From assembly GCA_041178545.1 (NCBI GenBank), contig JBEGVB010000024.1, positions 4,070 through 68,069 on the forward strand: a stretch of 64,000 bases of DNA, given 5' to 3'. Below, in pieces: positions 25,806 to 34,037 of the stretch. Both the position numbers and the translations under genes were made by a program. Position 1 is the stretch's first letter; each line of letters opens with the position of its first letter. Origin of the DNA: JBEATZ01 sp041178545 (GTDB lineage Bacteria > Planctomycetota > UBA1135 > UBA2386). The notes beneath the pieces were generated by a model. That model did not search any database. It was not told the origin of the DNA and saw only the letters and a list, made by a program, of their open reading frames with translations.

Positions 25806-26447
25806 ATGCTGCGCGCCCTGGCCCTGCTCTCCGTCGCCCTGCCTGCCGCTGCCCTCGGTGGCAGGCTCACCGCGCCCGTGTCGAGCGAGGAGCCGCCGCT
25901 CCAGATGGTCCTCACCGTCGGCGGCGTCGAGCACCGCATGGTCGACGGCAGGGAGGTCGAGATCGAGGTGGGTGGAAACAAGGTCAAGGCCAACGTGAGC
26001 GTTGCACCGGTCCGCACCTTCGAGGGCGCCGGCATCCGCTTCGAGTTCCCGCGCGACATGGCGTGGTCCCACCAACCGGGCGAGGAGGCGGAGATCTGGA
26101 CGCTCGACGGCGACGAGTTCGTCATCCACGTCAACTCCTACCCGTCCGGCGACCCGCTGGAACTCGCCGAGGAGACCGTGAAGCAGATCGCACGCACGGT
26201 GGACGAGGCCAACGATGCCAAGCCGAAGCGCTCGGAGTTCCAACTGGGCATGCTGACCTGCAGCGCCTACTCGGTGGAGATCGGCCTTGCCGGATTCGAG
26301 ATGTCGCTCACGGCAATTGCCCTCCCCATCGAGGATCGCCCGGTCGTGATCCTGCTCCAGCGCGGGACCGAGGACCAGGACGAGAACCCGGAGGAGACCA
26401 GGCAGGTGATGGAACTGCTCCGCACCACCTTCCGCGTCGTGGACTGA
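25806..26447 (+). CDS. Secreted protein of unknown function
   Basis: A 213-residue protein with a signal peptide (residues 1 to about 18, ending AAALGG). The mature part is a single alpha/beta domain: FEGAGIRFEFPRDMAWSHQP, EIWTLDGDEFVIHVNSYP, a helix with EETVKQIARTVDEAND, and a C-terminal EETRQVMELLRTTFRVVD. The pattern resembles small periplasmic proteins that measure error terms (PsbP/MOG1-like fold), but this is only an impression. It lies between the RNase HII-like gene and valS, all on the plus strand, and is followed by a strong GC hairpin. Confidence 0.65.
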   Translation: MLRALALLSVALPAAALGGRLTAPVSSEEPPLQMVLTVGGVEHRMVDGREVEIEVGGNKVKANVSVAPVRTFEGAGIRFEFPRDMAWSHQPGEEAEIWTLDGDEFVIHVNSYPSGDPLELAEETVKQIARTVDEANDAKPKRSEFQLGMLTCSAYSVEIGLAGFEMSLTAIALPIEDRPVVILLQRGTEDQDENPEETRQVMELLRTTFRVVD

Positions 26448-26453
26448 GACTCC

Positions 26454-26484
26454 CGCGCGCAGGACCGGGGTCCAGGCGCGCGCG
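26454..26484 (+). terminator. GC-rich hairpin after the small secreted-protein gene
   Basis: The sequence forms CGCGCGC, then GGAC-CGGG-GTCC, then GCGCGCG: an outer seven-base arm pair and an inner four-base arm pair with a tetraloop. It starts 7 nt after the upstream stop. No T tract follows, so it is a Rho-dependent or mRNA 3'-end-stabilising structure rather than a textbook intrinsic terminator. Confidence 0.4.
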
Positions 26485-26537
26485 GACCACGCCGAGGGTG
26501 GCACTCGCAAGCCGCCTCCGTACGATCCCCGCCCTCC

Positions 26538-29500
26538 ATGACGAGCGCGCTCCCCGAGAAGTACGACCCGGCCACGCTGGAACCCGCGGTCACGCAGAAG
26601 TGGCTGCAGCAGAAGGCATTCGGGGCCACGCCCGACGCCCGTGAGAACCGCTACGTCGTGATGATGCCGCTGCCCAACGTGACGGGTGCGCTGCACATGG
26701 GCCATGCGATGGACAACGTGATGCAGGACCTCCTCATCCGCTGGCACCGCATGCAGGGAGACAACACCCTCTGGATGGCTGGTACCGACCACGCGGGCAT
26801 CGCAACCCAGTCCGTGGTGGAGAAGCGACTCAAGGAGATCGAGGGCAGGACGCGGCACGACATCGGTCGCGAGGCCCTCGTCGAGCGCATCTGGGCCTGG
26901 AAGGAACAGTGCCAGACTCGCATCGTCACCCAGCAGCAGGCCATGGGCTGCTCGTGCGACTGGGACCGTACGCGCTTCACCATGGACGCAGTGTGCGCAC
27001 GCGCCGTGCGGCACACGTTCTTCCGGATGTTCCGCGACGGGCTGATCTTCCGCGGCAACCGGCTGGTCAACTGGGACTGCGCGCTGCAGACCGCGGTGGC
27101 GGACGACGAGCTCTACAAGGAGACTGTCCAGGGCAAGTTCCACTACCTGCGTTACCCGGTGGCAAACCCGCAGGCAGGCGAGCCCACGCACGTGCACGTG
27201 GCCACCACGCGCCCCGAGACCATGCTGGGCGACACGGCAGTGGCAGTGCACCCCGACCCCGCGGGCGCACTCGAGCAGGCCATCGCCGAACAGCAGGCAA
27301 GGGTGGCGGCAGCGACGCCGAAGGAGCGAGCCGATGCGGAGCGCGAGCTCGAACGGCTGGTGGAGCGCCGCACCTCGGTGGTCCCCCACCTCGTGCAGGT
27401 GGCCGCCATGGCACGCGCGGGCCGCAAGGTCGTGCTGCCGCTCCTCGGACGCGAGATCCCCGTCGTGTGCGACACCTGGGCGGACCCCACGCTGGGCACC
27501 GGCTGCGTCAAGGTCACGCCTGCCCACGACCCCAACGACTATGCCGTGTGGCAGCGCCACCCCCACATCGGCGCGGTCAACATGATGCAGCCCGACGGCA
27601 GCATCGGTGCCGCAGGCGGCGTGTACCAAGGCCTCGACCGGTTCGAGGCGCGCAAGCGGATCCTCGCCGACCTCGACAAGGCAGGACTGCTCGAGCGCAT
27701 CGAGGACCGCGCCATGGAGGTCGACCACTCCGACCGCAGCAAGACCGTCGTCGAGCCGTGGCTGAGCCGCCAGTGGTTCGTGCGCATGGCGGACGTGGAG
27801 GGCGGCATCCTCATGGGACGCGGCACCGCCAAGGAGTTCCGCAGCCCCGGCCTCGCCCAGGCGGCGCTCGACGCAACCAACGGGACCCTGCCGTCGCTGC
27901 CCGGCGGCAAGCCCCGCGCGCAGGTGCAGTTCCACCCCGACCAGGACCGCTACCGCAAGATGTACGACCAGTGGCTCGCCGAGAAGCGCGACTGGTGCAT
28001 CAGCCGCCAGCTCTGGTGGGGCCACCGCATCCCCGTGTGGCGCGGCGACATGCCCGTGCACAAGCTGTTGGCCCTCGAGCCGGTGCTGGGCTCCGCGCTG
28101 CAGCGCGACGACATTGCTGCGTGGGTGGTGACCGACGACGGCAAGCGATGGTCCCCTGCCGAGGCATTCGTCGCCCTGCGCCAGCCGGGCAGTCCTGCTG
28201 CCGTCGAGGTGCAGATCTGCTTCCGCGACGAGGCACAGGACGCCCAGCTGGGCCCGATGCTGCAGGGTGCAGGCCTCGCGCTCGACCCCGACGTGCTCGA
28301 CACGTGGTTCAGCTCCGCGCTGTGGCCGCACAGCACGCTGGGCTGGCCCAACCCCACCACGGCTGCCGTCGACGCGGGCCAGAGCCCCATGGTCACCCCG
28401 GACGGCACCAGCGTCCTCGACTACTACTACCCGGGATCGTGCCTCGTCACCGGCCGCGACATCATCACCCTCTGGGTCGCGCGCATGGTCGTCACCGGCC
28501 TCTACAACCTCGGTGACCTGCCGTTCCGCGACGTGTTCCTGCACGCCACCATCCTCGACGGCAAGGGCGAGCGCATGTCGAAGTCGAAGGGCAACGGCAT
28601 CGACCCGCTCGACATCATCTCCCGCTACGGCGCCGATGCCCTGCGCTACATCGTTTGCGAGCTCCAGACCGGCACGCAGGACATCCGGCTGCCCGTGCAG
28701 GCCATCTCGCCGTTCGACAGCGAGGAGCGCCTCATCGACCTCGCCACCGCCAAGCAGGGCCCATTCGTCGGCACCTACGTGGACCCGAAGACCGGCAAGG
28801 TGTTCGACCTCGTCGGCCTCTACCAGAAGGAGGGCTTTGCACAGGCGCGCGCAACCAGCGACCGGTTTGCCGTCGGCGCCAACTTCTGCAACAAGCTCTT
28901 CAACGCCGCGCGTTTCGCCTTCCTCAACGTCGAGGGCTGCACCTTCCGCCCGCTCGACCGGGCCACCCTCCCGCTCGAGGACCGCTGGGTCCTGTCGCGG
29001 TTGCAGGCAGCGGTGACGACCACGCAGGCGCAGCTCTGCGACTACAACCCGTCCGCGGCCATCGGCACGCTGCGCGAGTTCTTCTGGAACGAGTTCTGCG
29101 ACTGGTACCTCGAGCTGGTCAAGCCGCGCTTCCGTCCCGAGGCAGACCCGGCGGGCGCCGCCGTGGCGCGGCAGGTGCTTGCTGCGGTGCTCGACCAGTC
29201 CCTGCGGCTGCTGCACCCCTTCGTGCCGTTCCTCACCGAGACCCTGTGGACACGGCTCGACGAACTGGCGCCCGTGCGCGGCATCGAGACGCCCTTTGCC
29301 CCCTCCAAGCTGCTCGTGCACGCACAGTGGCCCGCAGGCCGCCCCGCGTGGAGCGATGCCGCTGCCGAGGAGCAGGTGCGCGCCGTCCAGCAGTGGTGTG
29401 TCGCCATCCGTGAGACCCGCAGCCGGTACCAGGTGGCGCCCAAGGTGCGCCTCGAGTGTCGCATCGCAGCCGAGGGCGCGGTGGCCGGGGTCCTGGAGGC

Positions 29501-29828
29501 AGCAGCAGCCCTGTTGTGCAACATGGCCGGGCTCAGCTCCCTCACCGTGGCGAGCGGTGCCACGCGCACTGCCGACTCGGCCACCGTCGTCGTGGGCGGC
29601 GCCCGCGCCTACCTGCCGGGCGTGGTGGACCTCGACAAGGAGCGTGCGCGGTTGCGCCAGCAGGCCGACAAGCTGCGCGGCCAGATCGAGGGACTCGCGC
29701 GCAAGCTTTCCAACGAGGGATTCCTCGCCAAGGCGCCTGCCGACGTCGTCGCCAAGGAGCGCGCCAGCCTCGAGGCCATGCAGTCACAGCTCGCCACGCT
29801 CGAAGAGAGCCTGCGGGAACTGGGCTGA
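26538..29828 (+). CDS. valS: Valyl-tRNA synthetase
   Basis: A 1096-residue class I aminoacyl-tRNA synthetase charging tRNA-Val. The HIGH-type motif is in LPNVTGALHMGHAM (residues about 44-57) and the KMSKS-type motif is ERMSKSKGNG (about 674). The editing domain includes TTRPETMLGDTAVAVHP and THAHD-type residues (VTPAHDPNDY). LDTWFSSALWPHSTLGWP is specific for Val/Ile/Leu enzymes, and the C-terminal coiled-coil arm (LDKERARLRQQADKLRGQ onward) is specific for ValRS. It is longer than the usual 880-950 residues owing to insertions in the editing region (a charged helix after VAVHPDPAGALE) and before the LDTWFSS motif. yaeQ follows after 7 bp. Confidence 0.97.
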   Translation: MTSALPEKYDPATLEPAVTQKWLQQKAFGATPDARENRYVVMMPLPNVTGALHMGHAMDNVMQDLLIRWHRMQGDNTLWMAGTDHAGIATQSVVEKRLKEIEGRTRHDIGREALVERIWAWKEQCQTRIVTQQQAMGCSCDWDRTRFTMDAVCARAVRHTFFRMFRDGLIFRGNRLVNWDCALQTAVADDELYKETVQGKFHYLRYPVANPQAGEPTHVHVATTRPETMLGDTAVAVHPDPAGALEQAIAEQQARVAAATPKERADAERELERLVERRTSVVPHLVQVAAMARAGRKVVLPLLGREIPVVCDTWADPTLGTGCVKVTPAHDPNDYAVWQRHPHIGAVNMMQPDGSIGAAGGVYQGLDRFEARKRILADLDKAGLLERIEDRAMEVDHSDRSKTVVEPWLSRQWFVRMADVEGGILMGRGTAKEFRSPGLAQAALDATNGTLPSLPGGKPRAQVQFHPDQDRYRKMYDQWLAEKRDWCISRQLWWGHRIPVWRGDMPVHKLLALEPVLGSALQRDDIAAWVVTDDGKRWSPAEAFVALRQPGSPAAVEVQICFRDEAQDAQLGPMLQGAGLALDPDVLDTWFSSALWPHSTLGWPNPTTAAVDAGQSPMVTPDGTSVLDYYYPGSCLVTGRDIITLWVARMVVTGLYNLGDLPFRDVFLHATILDGKGERMSKSKGNGIDPLDIISRYGADALRYIVCELQTGTQDIRLPVQAISPFDSEERLIDLATAKQGPFVGTYVDPKTGKVFDLVGLYQKEGFAQARATSDRFAVGANFCNKLFNAARFAFLNVEGCTFRPLDRATLPLEDRWVLSRLQAAVTTTQAQLCDYNPSAAIGTLREFFWNEFCDWYLELVKPRFRPEADPAGAAVARQVLAAVLDQSLRLLHPFVPFLTETLWTRLDELAPVRGIETPFAPSKLLVHAQWPAGRPAWSDAAAEEQVRAVQQWCVAIRETRSRYQVAPKVRLECRIAAEGAVAGVLEAAAALLCNMAGLSSLTVASGATRTADSATVVVGGARAYLPGVVDLDKERARLRQQADKLRGQIEGLARKLSNEGFLAKAPADVVAKERASLEAMQSQLATLEESLRELG

Positions 29829-29835
29829 GGCCGCC

Positions 29836-30375
29836 ATGCTGTTCCGTTTCGAGATCGGCGTCGCAGACCTCGACCGCGACCACTACACGACCCTCGACCT
29901 GCGCGTCGCCCGCCATCCGTCCGAGGACAACCCCTACATGCTCACCCGCGTGCTCGCGTTCGCACTCGAGCACAAGGAGGGGCTCGAGTTCAGCGCCGGC
30001 GGTCTCAGCGACGTCGACGTGCCCGCCCTCCTCGTGCGCGACGACACCGGCAGGATCCGCGAGTGGATCGAGGTCGGTGCCCCTGCCCCCGACCGGCTCC
30101 ACCGCGCGGCCAAGGCAGCCGAGCGGGTCGTCGTCTGGTGCCACCGCAGGCCCGACCTGCTGCGCCAGCGCTGTCAGAAGGAACGGGTCCACCGTGCCGA
30201 GCAGGTCCAGGTCGTCGAGGTGCCGGGGGACCTGCTGGATGCGCTCGAGAGGCGACTCGACCGCAACAACCGGTGGGACCTCACGAGGCAGGAAGGCCGC
30301 ATCACCCTCGTGATCGGTGCGGACGTGGTCGAGGCAGGTCTCGAGTCCGGCCCGCTGGCACCGCCGACAGGCTGA
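29836..30375 (+). CDS. yaeQ: YaeQ family protein
   Basis: A 179-residue protein of the YaeQ family, whose fold is that of a PD-(D/E)XK nuclease variant and whose function is not established. Family features are RFEIGVADLDRDHYTTLDL, RVARHPSEDNPYMLTRVLAFAL, GLSDVDVPALLV, WIEVGAPAPDRLHRAAKAAERVVVW and the basic LERRLDRNNRW. Length matches E. coli YaeQ (about 180). It lies 7 bp behind valS and is probably co-transcribed with it. Confidence 0.93.
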   Translation: MLFRFEIGVADLDRDHYTTLDLRVARHPSEDNPYMLTRVLAFALEHKEGLEFSAGGLSDVDVPALLVRDDTGRIREWIEVGAPAPDRLHRAAKAAERVVVWCHRRPDLLRQRCQKERVHRAEQVQVVEVPGDLLDALERRLDRNNRWDLTRQEGRITLVIGADVVEAGLESGPLAPPTG

Positions 30376-30391
30376 GTCCCCGGGACGACAC

Positions 30392-30407
30392 TGGGCACAA
30401 GTGCCCA
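30392..30407. promoter_or_regulatory. Perfect dyad TGGGCAC-AA-GTGCCCA upstream of the H-NOX operon
   Basis: Two seven-base arms with a two-base centre lie 17 bp after the yaeQ stop and 88 bp before the H-NOX start. The geometry suits a dimeric regulator, but as RNA it could also be part of the valS-yaeQ 3' end; no T tract follows. Confidence 0.35.
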
Positions 30408-30495
30408 TGGGCCCCTGCAGCCCGACAGCCGATCCTGCTGTGGACTCCAGACCGGCTCTGGCAGAGTGACCGGAGCCCAACCCAAACCGCTGCCC

Positions 30496-31062
30496 ATGTA
30501 CGGACTCGTCAACAAGGCTGTCGAAGGCCTCCTCCGCTCCAGGTTCGGCGACTCGACCTGGCACCGGATCCGCGAGAGTGCCGGGCTCCCGGACCAGCCG
30601 TTCCTCTCCATGGAGCAGTATCCGGACGCATCCACCTATGCGCTCGTGGGTGCTGCGAGCCGCATCCTCGGCGTCGATGCCGATGCCATCCTGCGGGAGT
30701 TCGGCCGCTACTGGACCGAGTACACCGGTGAGCAGGGCTACGGCGAGCTCATGCGCAGCGCAGGCAGGACCCTGCCCGAGTTCCTGCGCAACCTCGACCA
30801 GTTGCACACACGCATCCAGCTCGCCTTCCCGCACCTCCAGCCGCCGAGCTTCTCGGTCTCCGACGAGACCGAGAACAGCCTCGTGCTCCACTACTTCTCC
30901 GAACGTGCGGGACTTGCCCCGCTCGTCGAGGGACTGGTCGACGGACTCGGCAAGCGTTTCCAACTCGAGGTCTCCATCCGCCGGGGGCGGGTCGAGACGC
31001 CCACGCCGCACGAGACCTTCCACCTGCAGTGGCGCGCGGCAGCCGGCCAGGGCACGACATGA
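30496..31062 (+). CDS. H-NOX (HNOB) heme gas-sensor protein
   Basis: A 188-residue stand-alone H-NOX domain, the bacterial relative of the soluble guanylate cyclase sensor, binding heme to detect NO or O2. It starts MYGLVNKAVEGLL, standard for the family. The proximal heme ligand is His104 in NLDQLHTRI, followed by FPHLQPPSF, and the heme-propionate motif YxSxR is present as YFSER (Tyr133, Ser135, Arg137). Its TGA overlaps the ATG of the hybrid kinase gene by ATGA, so sensor and effector are translationally coupled. ATG 30496 was chosen because it starts the canonical MYG N-terminus. Confidence 0.95.
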   Translation: MYGLVNKAVEGLLRSRFGDSTWHRIRESAGLPDQPFLSMEQYPDASTYALVGAASRILGVDADAILREFGRYWTEYTGEQGYGELMRSAGRTLPEFLRNLDQLHTRIQLAFPHLQPPSFSVSDETENSLVLHYFSERAGLAPLVEGLVDGLGKRFQLEVSIRRGRVETPTPHETFHLQWRAAAGQGTT

Positions 31063-32702
31063 GTGCAGGCGAGCCAGCCACGCCGGGAACATCGTCCTTG
31101 CGGGCGCAACAGGACCTGCTCCTGCAGTTGTTCCCGTTCCACTTCACCGTCGGTGCCGACGGACGGATCCATGCCCTCGGCAGTCGCTGGGCCTCCATGC
31201 CGGGGGGCGTGCGCGAGGGAGCCGCCTTCGACCAGACCTTCTCCGTCGTGCGACCTGTCGGACTTGCCGGGCACCGCGACCTGACCAGGCGGCCCGAGGA
31301 CGTCTTCGTCCTGCGGCTGAGGAGCAGCGGGGGTCCCTCGTTCCGGGGCCAGTTCCTGCCCAGCCGTGGCCCTGACGGCGAGGACTGGGTCCACTTCGTC
31401 GGCGGCCCGTGGGTCACCAGCCTCTCCGCCCTCTCCGAGCACGGGCTCGAGCTGCGCGACTTCCCGCCGCACGACCCGCGTGGCGACATGCTCCTCCTCA
31501 TGCAGGTGCAGGAGTCCTCGCTCGCCGAGATGCGCAAGCTCGCTGCCAACCTGCAGCAGCGCATGGAGGAACAGGCGCGCCTCGAGAACCAGATCCGCCA
31601 CATCCAGAAGATGGAGCTGGTGGGCAGGCTCGCGGGCGGCATGGCCCACAACTTCAACAACATCCTCATGACCATCAGCAGCTACGCCGAGTTGGCGCTG
31701 ATGCAGGCCGAGGGCGATGCACAGGCGCGCGAGTCGCTGCAGGAGATCCTCGCGGCCACCGAGCACGCCACCTCCATCACCCGCGGCATGCTCTCCATGA
31801 GCCGCAGGCACCCGGTGCGCATGGAGGACCTCGACCTCGGCACCGAGCTGGAGGAGTTGCGGCGCTTCACCGAGCCGCTGCTCGGCAGGCAGGCCGTGTT
31901 GCACCTGGACGTCGACCCCGATGTGCGCGGCGTGCACAGCGACAGTTCGTGCCTCAAGCAGATCCTCATGAACCTCGTGCTCAATGCACGGGATGCAATG
32001 CCTGCCGGCGGCACCATCCGCATCCATGCATCCGTCCAGCCACCCGAGGAACACCTTGCGGGATGCGAGGCATCGCGGGTCTGCATCACGGTTGCCGACA
32101 CGGGCACCGGCATGGACGAGGCAACCAAGGCACGCGTGTTCGAGCCGTTCTTCACCACCAAGCCCTCCGGCAAGGGCGTCGGACTCGGGTTGCCCACCGT
32201 GTACGGGCTGGTCCAGCAGGTTGGCGGCTCGATCGACCTGGAGAGCCGCCTGGGCGTCGGCACGACTTTCCGTGTGGTGCTGCCTGCCGCCAGGGGCACC
32301 GCACTGCCGGCAGCGAGTCGTACCGAGACCGCCAACCCGGGTGGCCACGTCCTCCTCGTCGACGACGACCCTGCCGTGCGCAAGCCCATGGAACAGCTCC
32401 TCCTCCGCGCGGGCTACCAGGTCACGCCCGCCTCCAGTGCCGAGGCTGCCATCGAGACCCTCGGCGGCGGAGCGCGCTTCGACGCCATCGTCACCGACAT
32501 CGTCATGACGGGCTTGTCCGGCGTCCAACTCGCGGGCGCGATCGAGGCCCGCGTGGGCAAGGTCCCCACGATCCTCATGAGCGGGCACAACGAGGATGCA
32601 GGGCTCAAGGTGGAGTCGCTGCCGCGGCACCAGCGCTTCCTCACCAAGCCGTTCTCGTCCGAGCATCTGCTCGCCACACTCCGCGAACTCCTCAGCCGCT
32701 GA
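31059..32702 (+). CDS. HNOBA-type hybrid histidine kinase (H-NOX partner)
   Basis: A 547-residue soluble hybrid kinase. Residues about 15-120 look like the H-NOX-associated (HNOBA/PAS-like) domain: LLLQLFPFHFTVGADGRI and FDQTFSVVRP. A coiled coil (about 145-190) follows, then a dimerisation/phosphotransfer domain with His197 in GGMAHNFNNIL. The ATPase domain has LMNLVLNARDAM, VADTGTGM and GKGVGLGLPTVYGLVQQ. The C-terminal receiver begins VLLVDDDPAV, with phospho-acceptor Asp480 in VTDIVMTG and lysine in LTKPF. The paired H-NOX presumably represses autophosphorylation when NO is bound, as in characterised H-NOX/HahK pairs. No output protein is adjacent. The 3' end overlaps the convergent CWC gene by 11 bp. 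Confidence 0.93.
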   Translation: MSAGEPATPGTSSLRAQQDLLLQLFPFHFTVGADGRIHALGSRWASMPGGVREGAAFDQTFSVVRPVGLAGHRDLTRRPEDVFVLRLRSSGGPSFRGQFLPSRGPDGEDWVHFVGGPWVTSLSALSEHGLELRDFPPHDPRGDMLLLMQVQESSLAEMRKLAANLQQRMEEQARLENQIRHIQKMELVGRLAGGMAHNFNNILMTISSYAELALMQAEGDAQARESLQEILAATEHATSITRGMLSMSRRHPVRMEDLDLGTELEELRRFTEPLLGRQAVLHLDVDPDVRGVHSDSSCLKQILMNLVLNARDAMPAGGTIRIHASVQPPEEHLAGCEASRVCITVADTGTGMDEATKARVFEPFFTTKPSGKGVGLGLPTVYGLVQQVGGSIDLESRLGVGTTFRVVLPAARGTALPAASRTETANPGGHVLLVDDDPAVRKPMEQLLLRAGYQVTPASSAEAAIETLGGGARFDAIVTDIVMTGLSGVQLAGAIEARVGKVPTILMSGHNEDAGLKVESLPRHQRFLTKPFSSEHLLATLRELLSR

Positions 32703-32922
32703 CCACGGGGCGGTCGCCGCCGGCTGCACACGCGGCGCAGACACAGGCGACGCCACGGGCCGCTGCCGGGACCTGGTCCAGCACCGACTGCGGGATGGTG
32801 GCGCGGAAGCACCAGCAGTCCACGGTGGCGGCGGCGGATGCGCATGGGGTGCCCTGGGTGCGAGCCATGGCGCACTGGTTGGCCTGCCCGCAGAGGGGGC
32901 AGCATCTGGGGTCAGGGCTCAT
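32692..32922 (-). CDS. Cysteine-rich CWC family protein
   Basis: A 76-residue protein matching the Cys_rich_CWC family (function unknown; probable metal or zinc ribbon). CCPLCGQANQC near the N-terminus, DCWCF in the centre and CVCAACA near the C-terminus give the expected cysteine spacing. ATG 32922 was chosen as the start of family-like sequence; the frame remains open upstream into the fold-back element. The stop region overlaps the 3' end of the hybrid kinase gene on the other strand. The outer end of the inverted-repeat element lies 10 bp upstream of this start. Confidence 0.8.
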   Translation of the reverse strand: MSPDPRCCPLCGQANQCAMARTQGTPCASAAATVDCWCFRATIPQSVLDQVPAAARGVACVCAACAAGGDRPVVSG

Positions 32923-32932
32923 TCCATCCCAC

Positions 32933-33389
32933 GATACCGATCGCGGAGTTGTGGAGGGGCGACGGCTGGGTTGCACGGAGAGCGAGGCTTGGGGACCAGC
33001 CCTTGCCACCAGCCCAGGATGGCAGTCGGCCATCCCCGCGGCGCAGACCGTCGCCGCTGGTGTGGCTGTGCTGGCCCCAGACCGGCGCAGGCCCCCCAAC
33101 GGCTCTCGACCGCCACTGGACAGCCAAGCTGAACGGCTTGCTTGGGCACCCGGAGTGCGCGCCGCCGCTCTGGGGACCCGTGCCTGCTGCAGGTACCCGG
33201 ACCTACCGCGGGCCAAGGCCTCGCTGTCGGCCTACCGCCCCGGGAAACGGCTGGGCAGAGCCGACTCAGGCCATGGCCGCATGCCGGGACAGGAGTTTGC
33301 GTCTGCGTACCTCGTCCAGACCGGTTGCCGCATGCAGTGCAACGGGAACCTCGCCGGTGACAGGGTTCCACAACTCCGCGATCAGTATC
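32933..33389. repeat. Non-coding element bounded by 23-bp inverted repeats
   Basis: The 508-bp divergent gap between the CWC gene and msrB is almost filled by this element. Its ends, 32933-32955 and 33367-33389, are 23-bp inverted repeats with one mismatch (the sixth base). The 411-bp interior has no credible gene. It contains several local hairpins, including GGATGGC-AGTCG-GCCATCC (33017-33035) and GCGGCG/CGCCGC (33038-33057). As RNA the ends would form a long closing stem; as DNA they look like terminal repeats of a small non-autonomous element. No target-site duplication is visible, and the repeat sequence does not recur in the window as far as I can see. Confidence 0.6.
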
Positions 33390-33430
33390 CTTTGCAACCT
33401 CCCCGTCTCCCCCCTCGAACCACCCTGGCC

Positions 33431-34036
33431 ATGCACCCCCTGCTCCTGCCCCTGCTCGTCACCGGCTGTTCGCTCTCGCTCCTCTCCTGCTGCTCGCAGG
33501 AAGCCCCGGCAGCAGCACCCGTGGCGCCCGCGGCCGAGGCGAGCAACACCGTCCCCGCCACGACGCCGTCTGTCGAGACCCCGGCCACCAGCCCAACCAA
33601 CCCATCGGAACCTGCAGCCATGCCCACCCAGCCCACCGGCTACAACAAACTGACCGCCGAAGAAGCACGCGTCATCCTGCAGAAGGGCACCGAGTGGCGT
33701 GGCACCGGCGAGTACACGTCCAACAAGGCCAAGGGCACGTACCTCTGCCGCCAGTGCAACATCCCGCTCTACACCTCCGACCAGAAGTTCGAGAGCAACT
33801 GTGGCTGGCCCAGCTTCGACGACGAGATCGAGGGCCGGGTCGACCGGCACCCTGACCCCGACGGCATGCGGGTCGAGATCGTCTGCGCCAACTGCCAAGG
33901 CCACCTCGGCCACGTGTTCGAGGGCGAGGGCTTCACGGACAAGAACATCCGCCACTGCGTGAACTCGATCTCGATGCGCTTCGTGCCCGCGGGCCAGGAA
34001 CTGCCCAAGCCCATCGTGCTGCCGAAGGCGAAGTGA
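33431..34036 (+). CDS. msrB: Exported peptide-methionine (R)-S-oxide reductase
   Basis: A 201-residue protein reducing methionine-R-sulfoxide in proteins. The first about 25 residues are hydrophobic with LLSCC, likely a lipoprotein or exported leader. An Ala/Pro/Thr-rich linker (to about residue 70) follows, then a complete MsrB domain: CRQCN and CANCQGHLGHVF form the zinc site, NCGWPSFDDEI is the substrate loop, and RHCVNSISMRF holds the catalytic cysteine. The resolving-cysteine arrangement appears standard. ATG 33431 gives the leader. The stop is followed after one base by the GTG of the exported methyltransferase fusion. Confidence 0.95.
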   Translation: MHPLLLPLLVTGCSLSLLSCCSQEAPAAAPVAPAAEASNTVPATTPSVETPATSPTNPSEPAAMPTQPTGYNKLTAEEARVILQKGTEWRGTGEYTSNKAKGTYLCRQCNIPLYTSDQKFESNCGWPSFDDEIEGRVDRHPDPDGMRVEIVCANCQGHLGHVFEGEGFTDKNIRHCVNSISMRFVPAGQELPKPIVLPKAK

Positions 34037-34037
34037 C

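Noticed and set aside
25476..29321. A 1281-codon open frame on the minus strand, opposite valS and its neighbours, plus similar long antisense frames such as the minus frame at 1586-4018.
   Set aside because: High G+C removes stop codons in antisense frames; the translations are low-complexity and repetitive, lack motifs, and overlap genes with unambiguous families on the other strand.
32955..33366. Open frames inside the inverted-repeat element, including a short minus-strand one beginning near the right repeat.
   Set aside because: Codon use and composition differ from neighbouring genes, no start context, and the frame crosses the repeat; coding cannot be supported.
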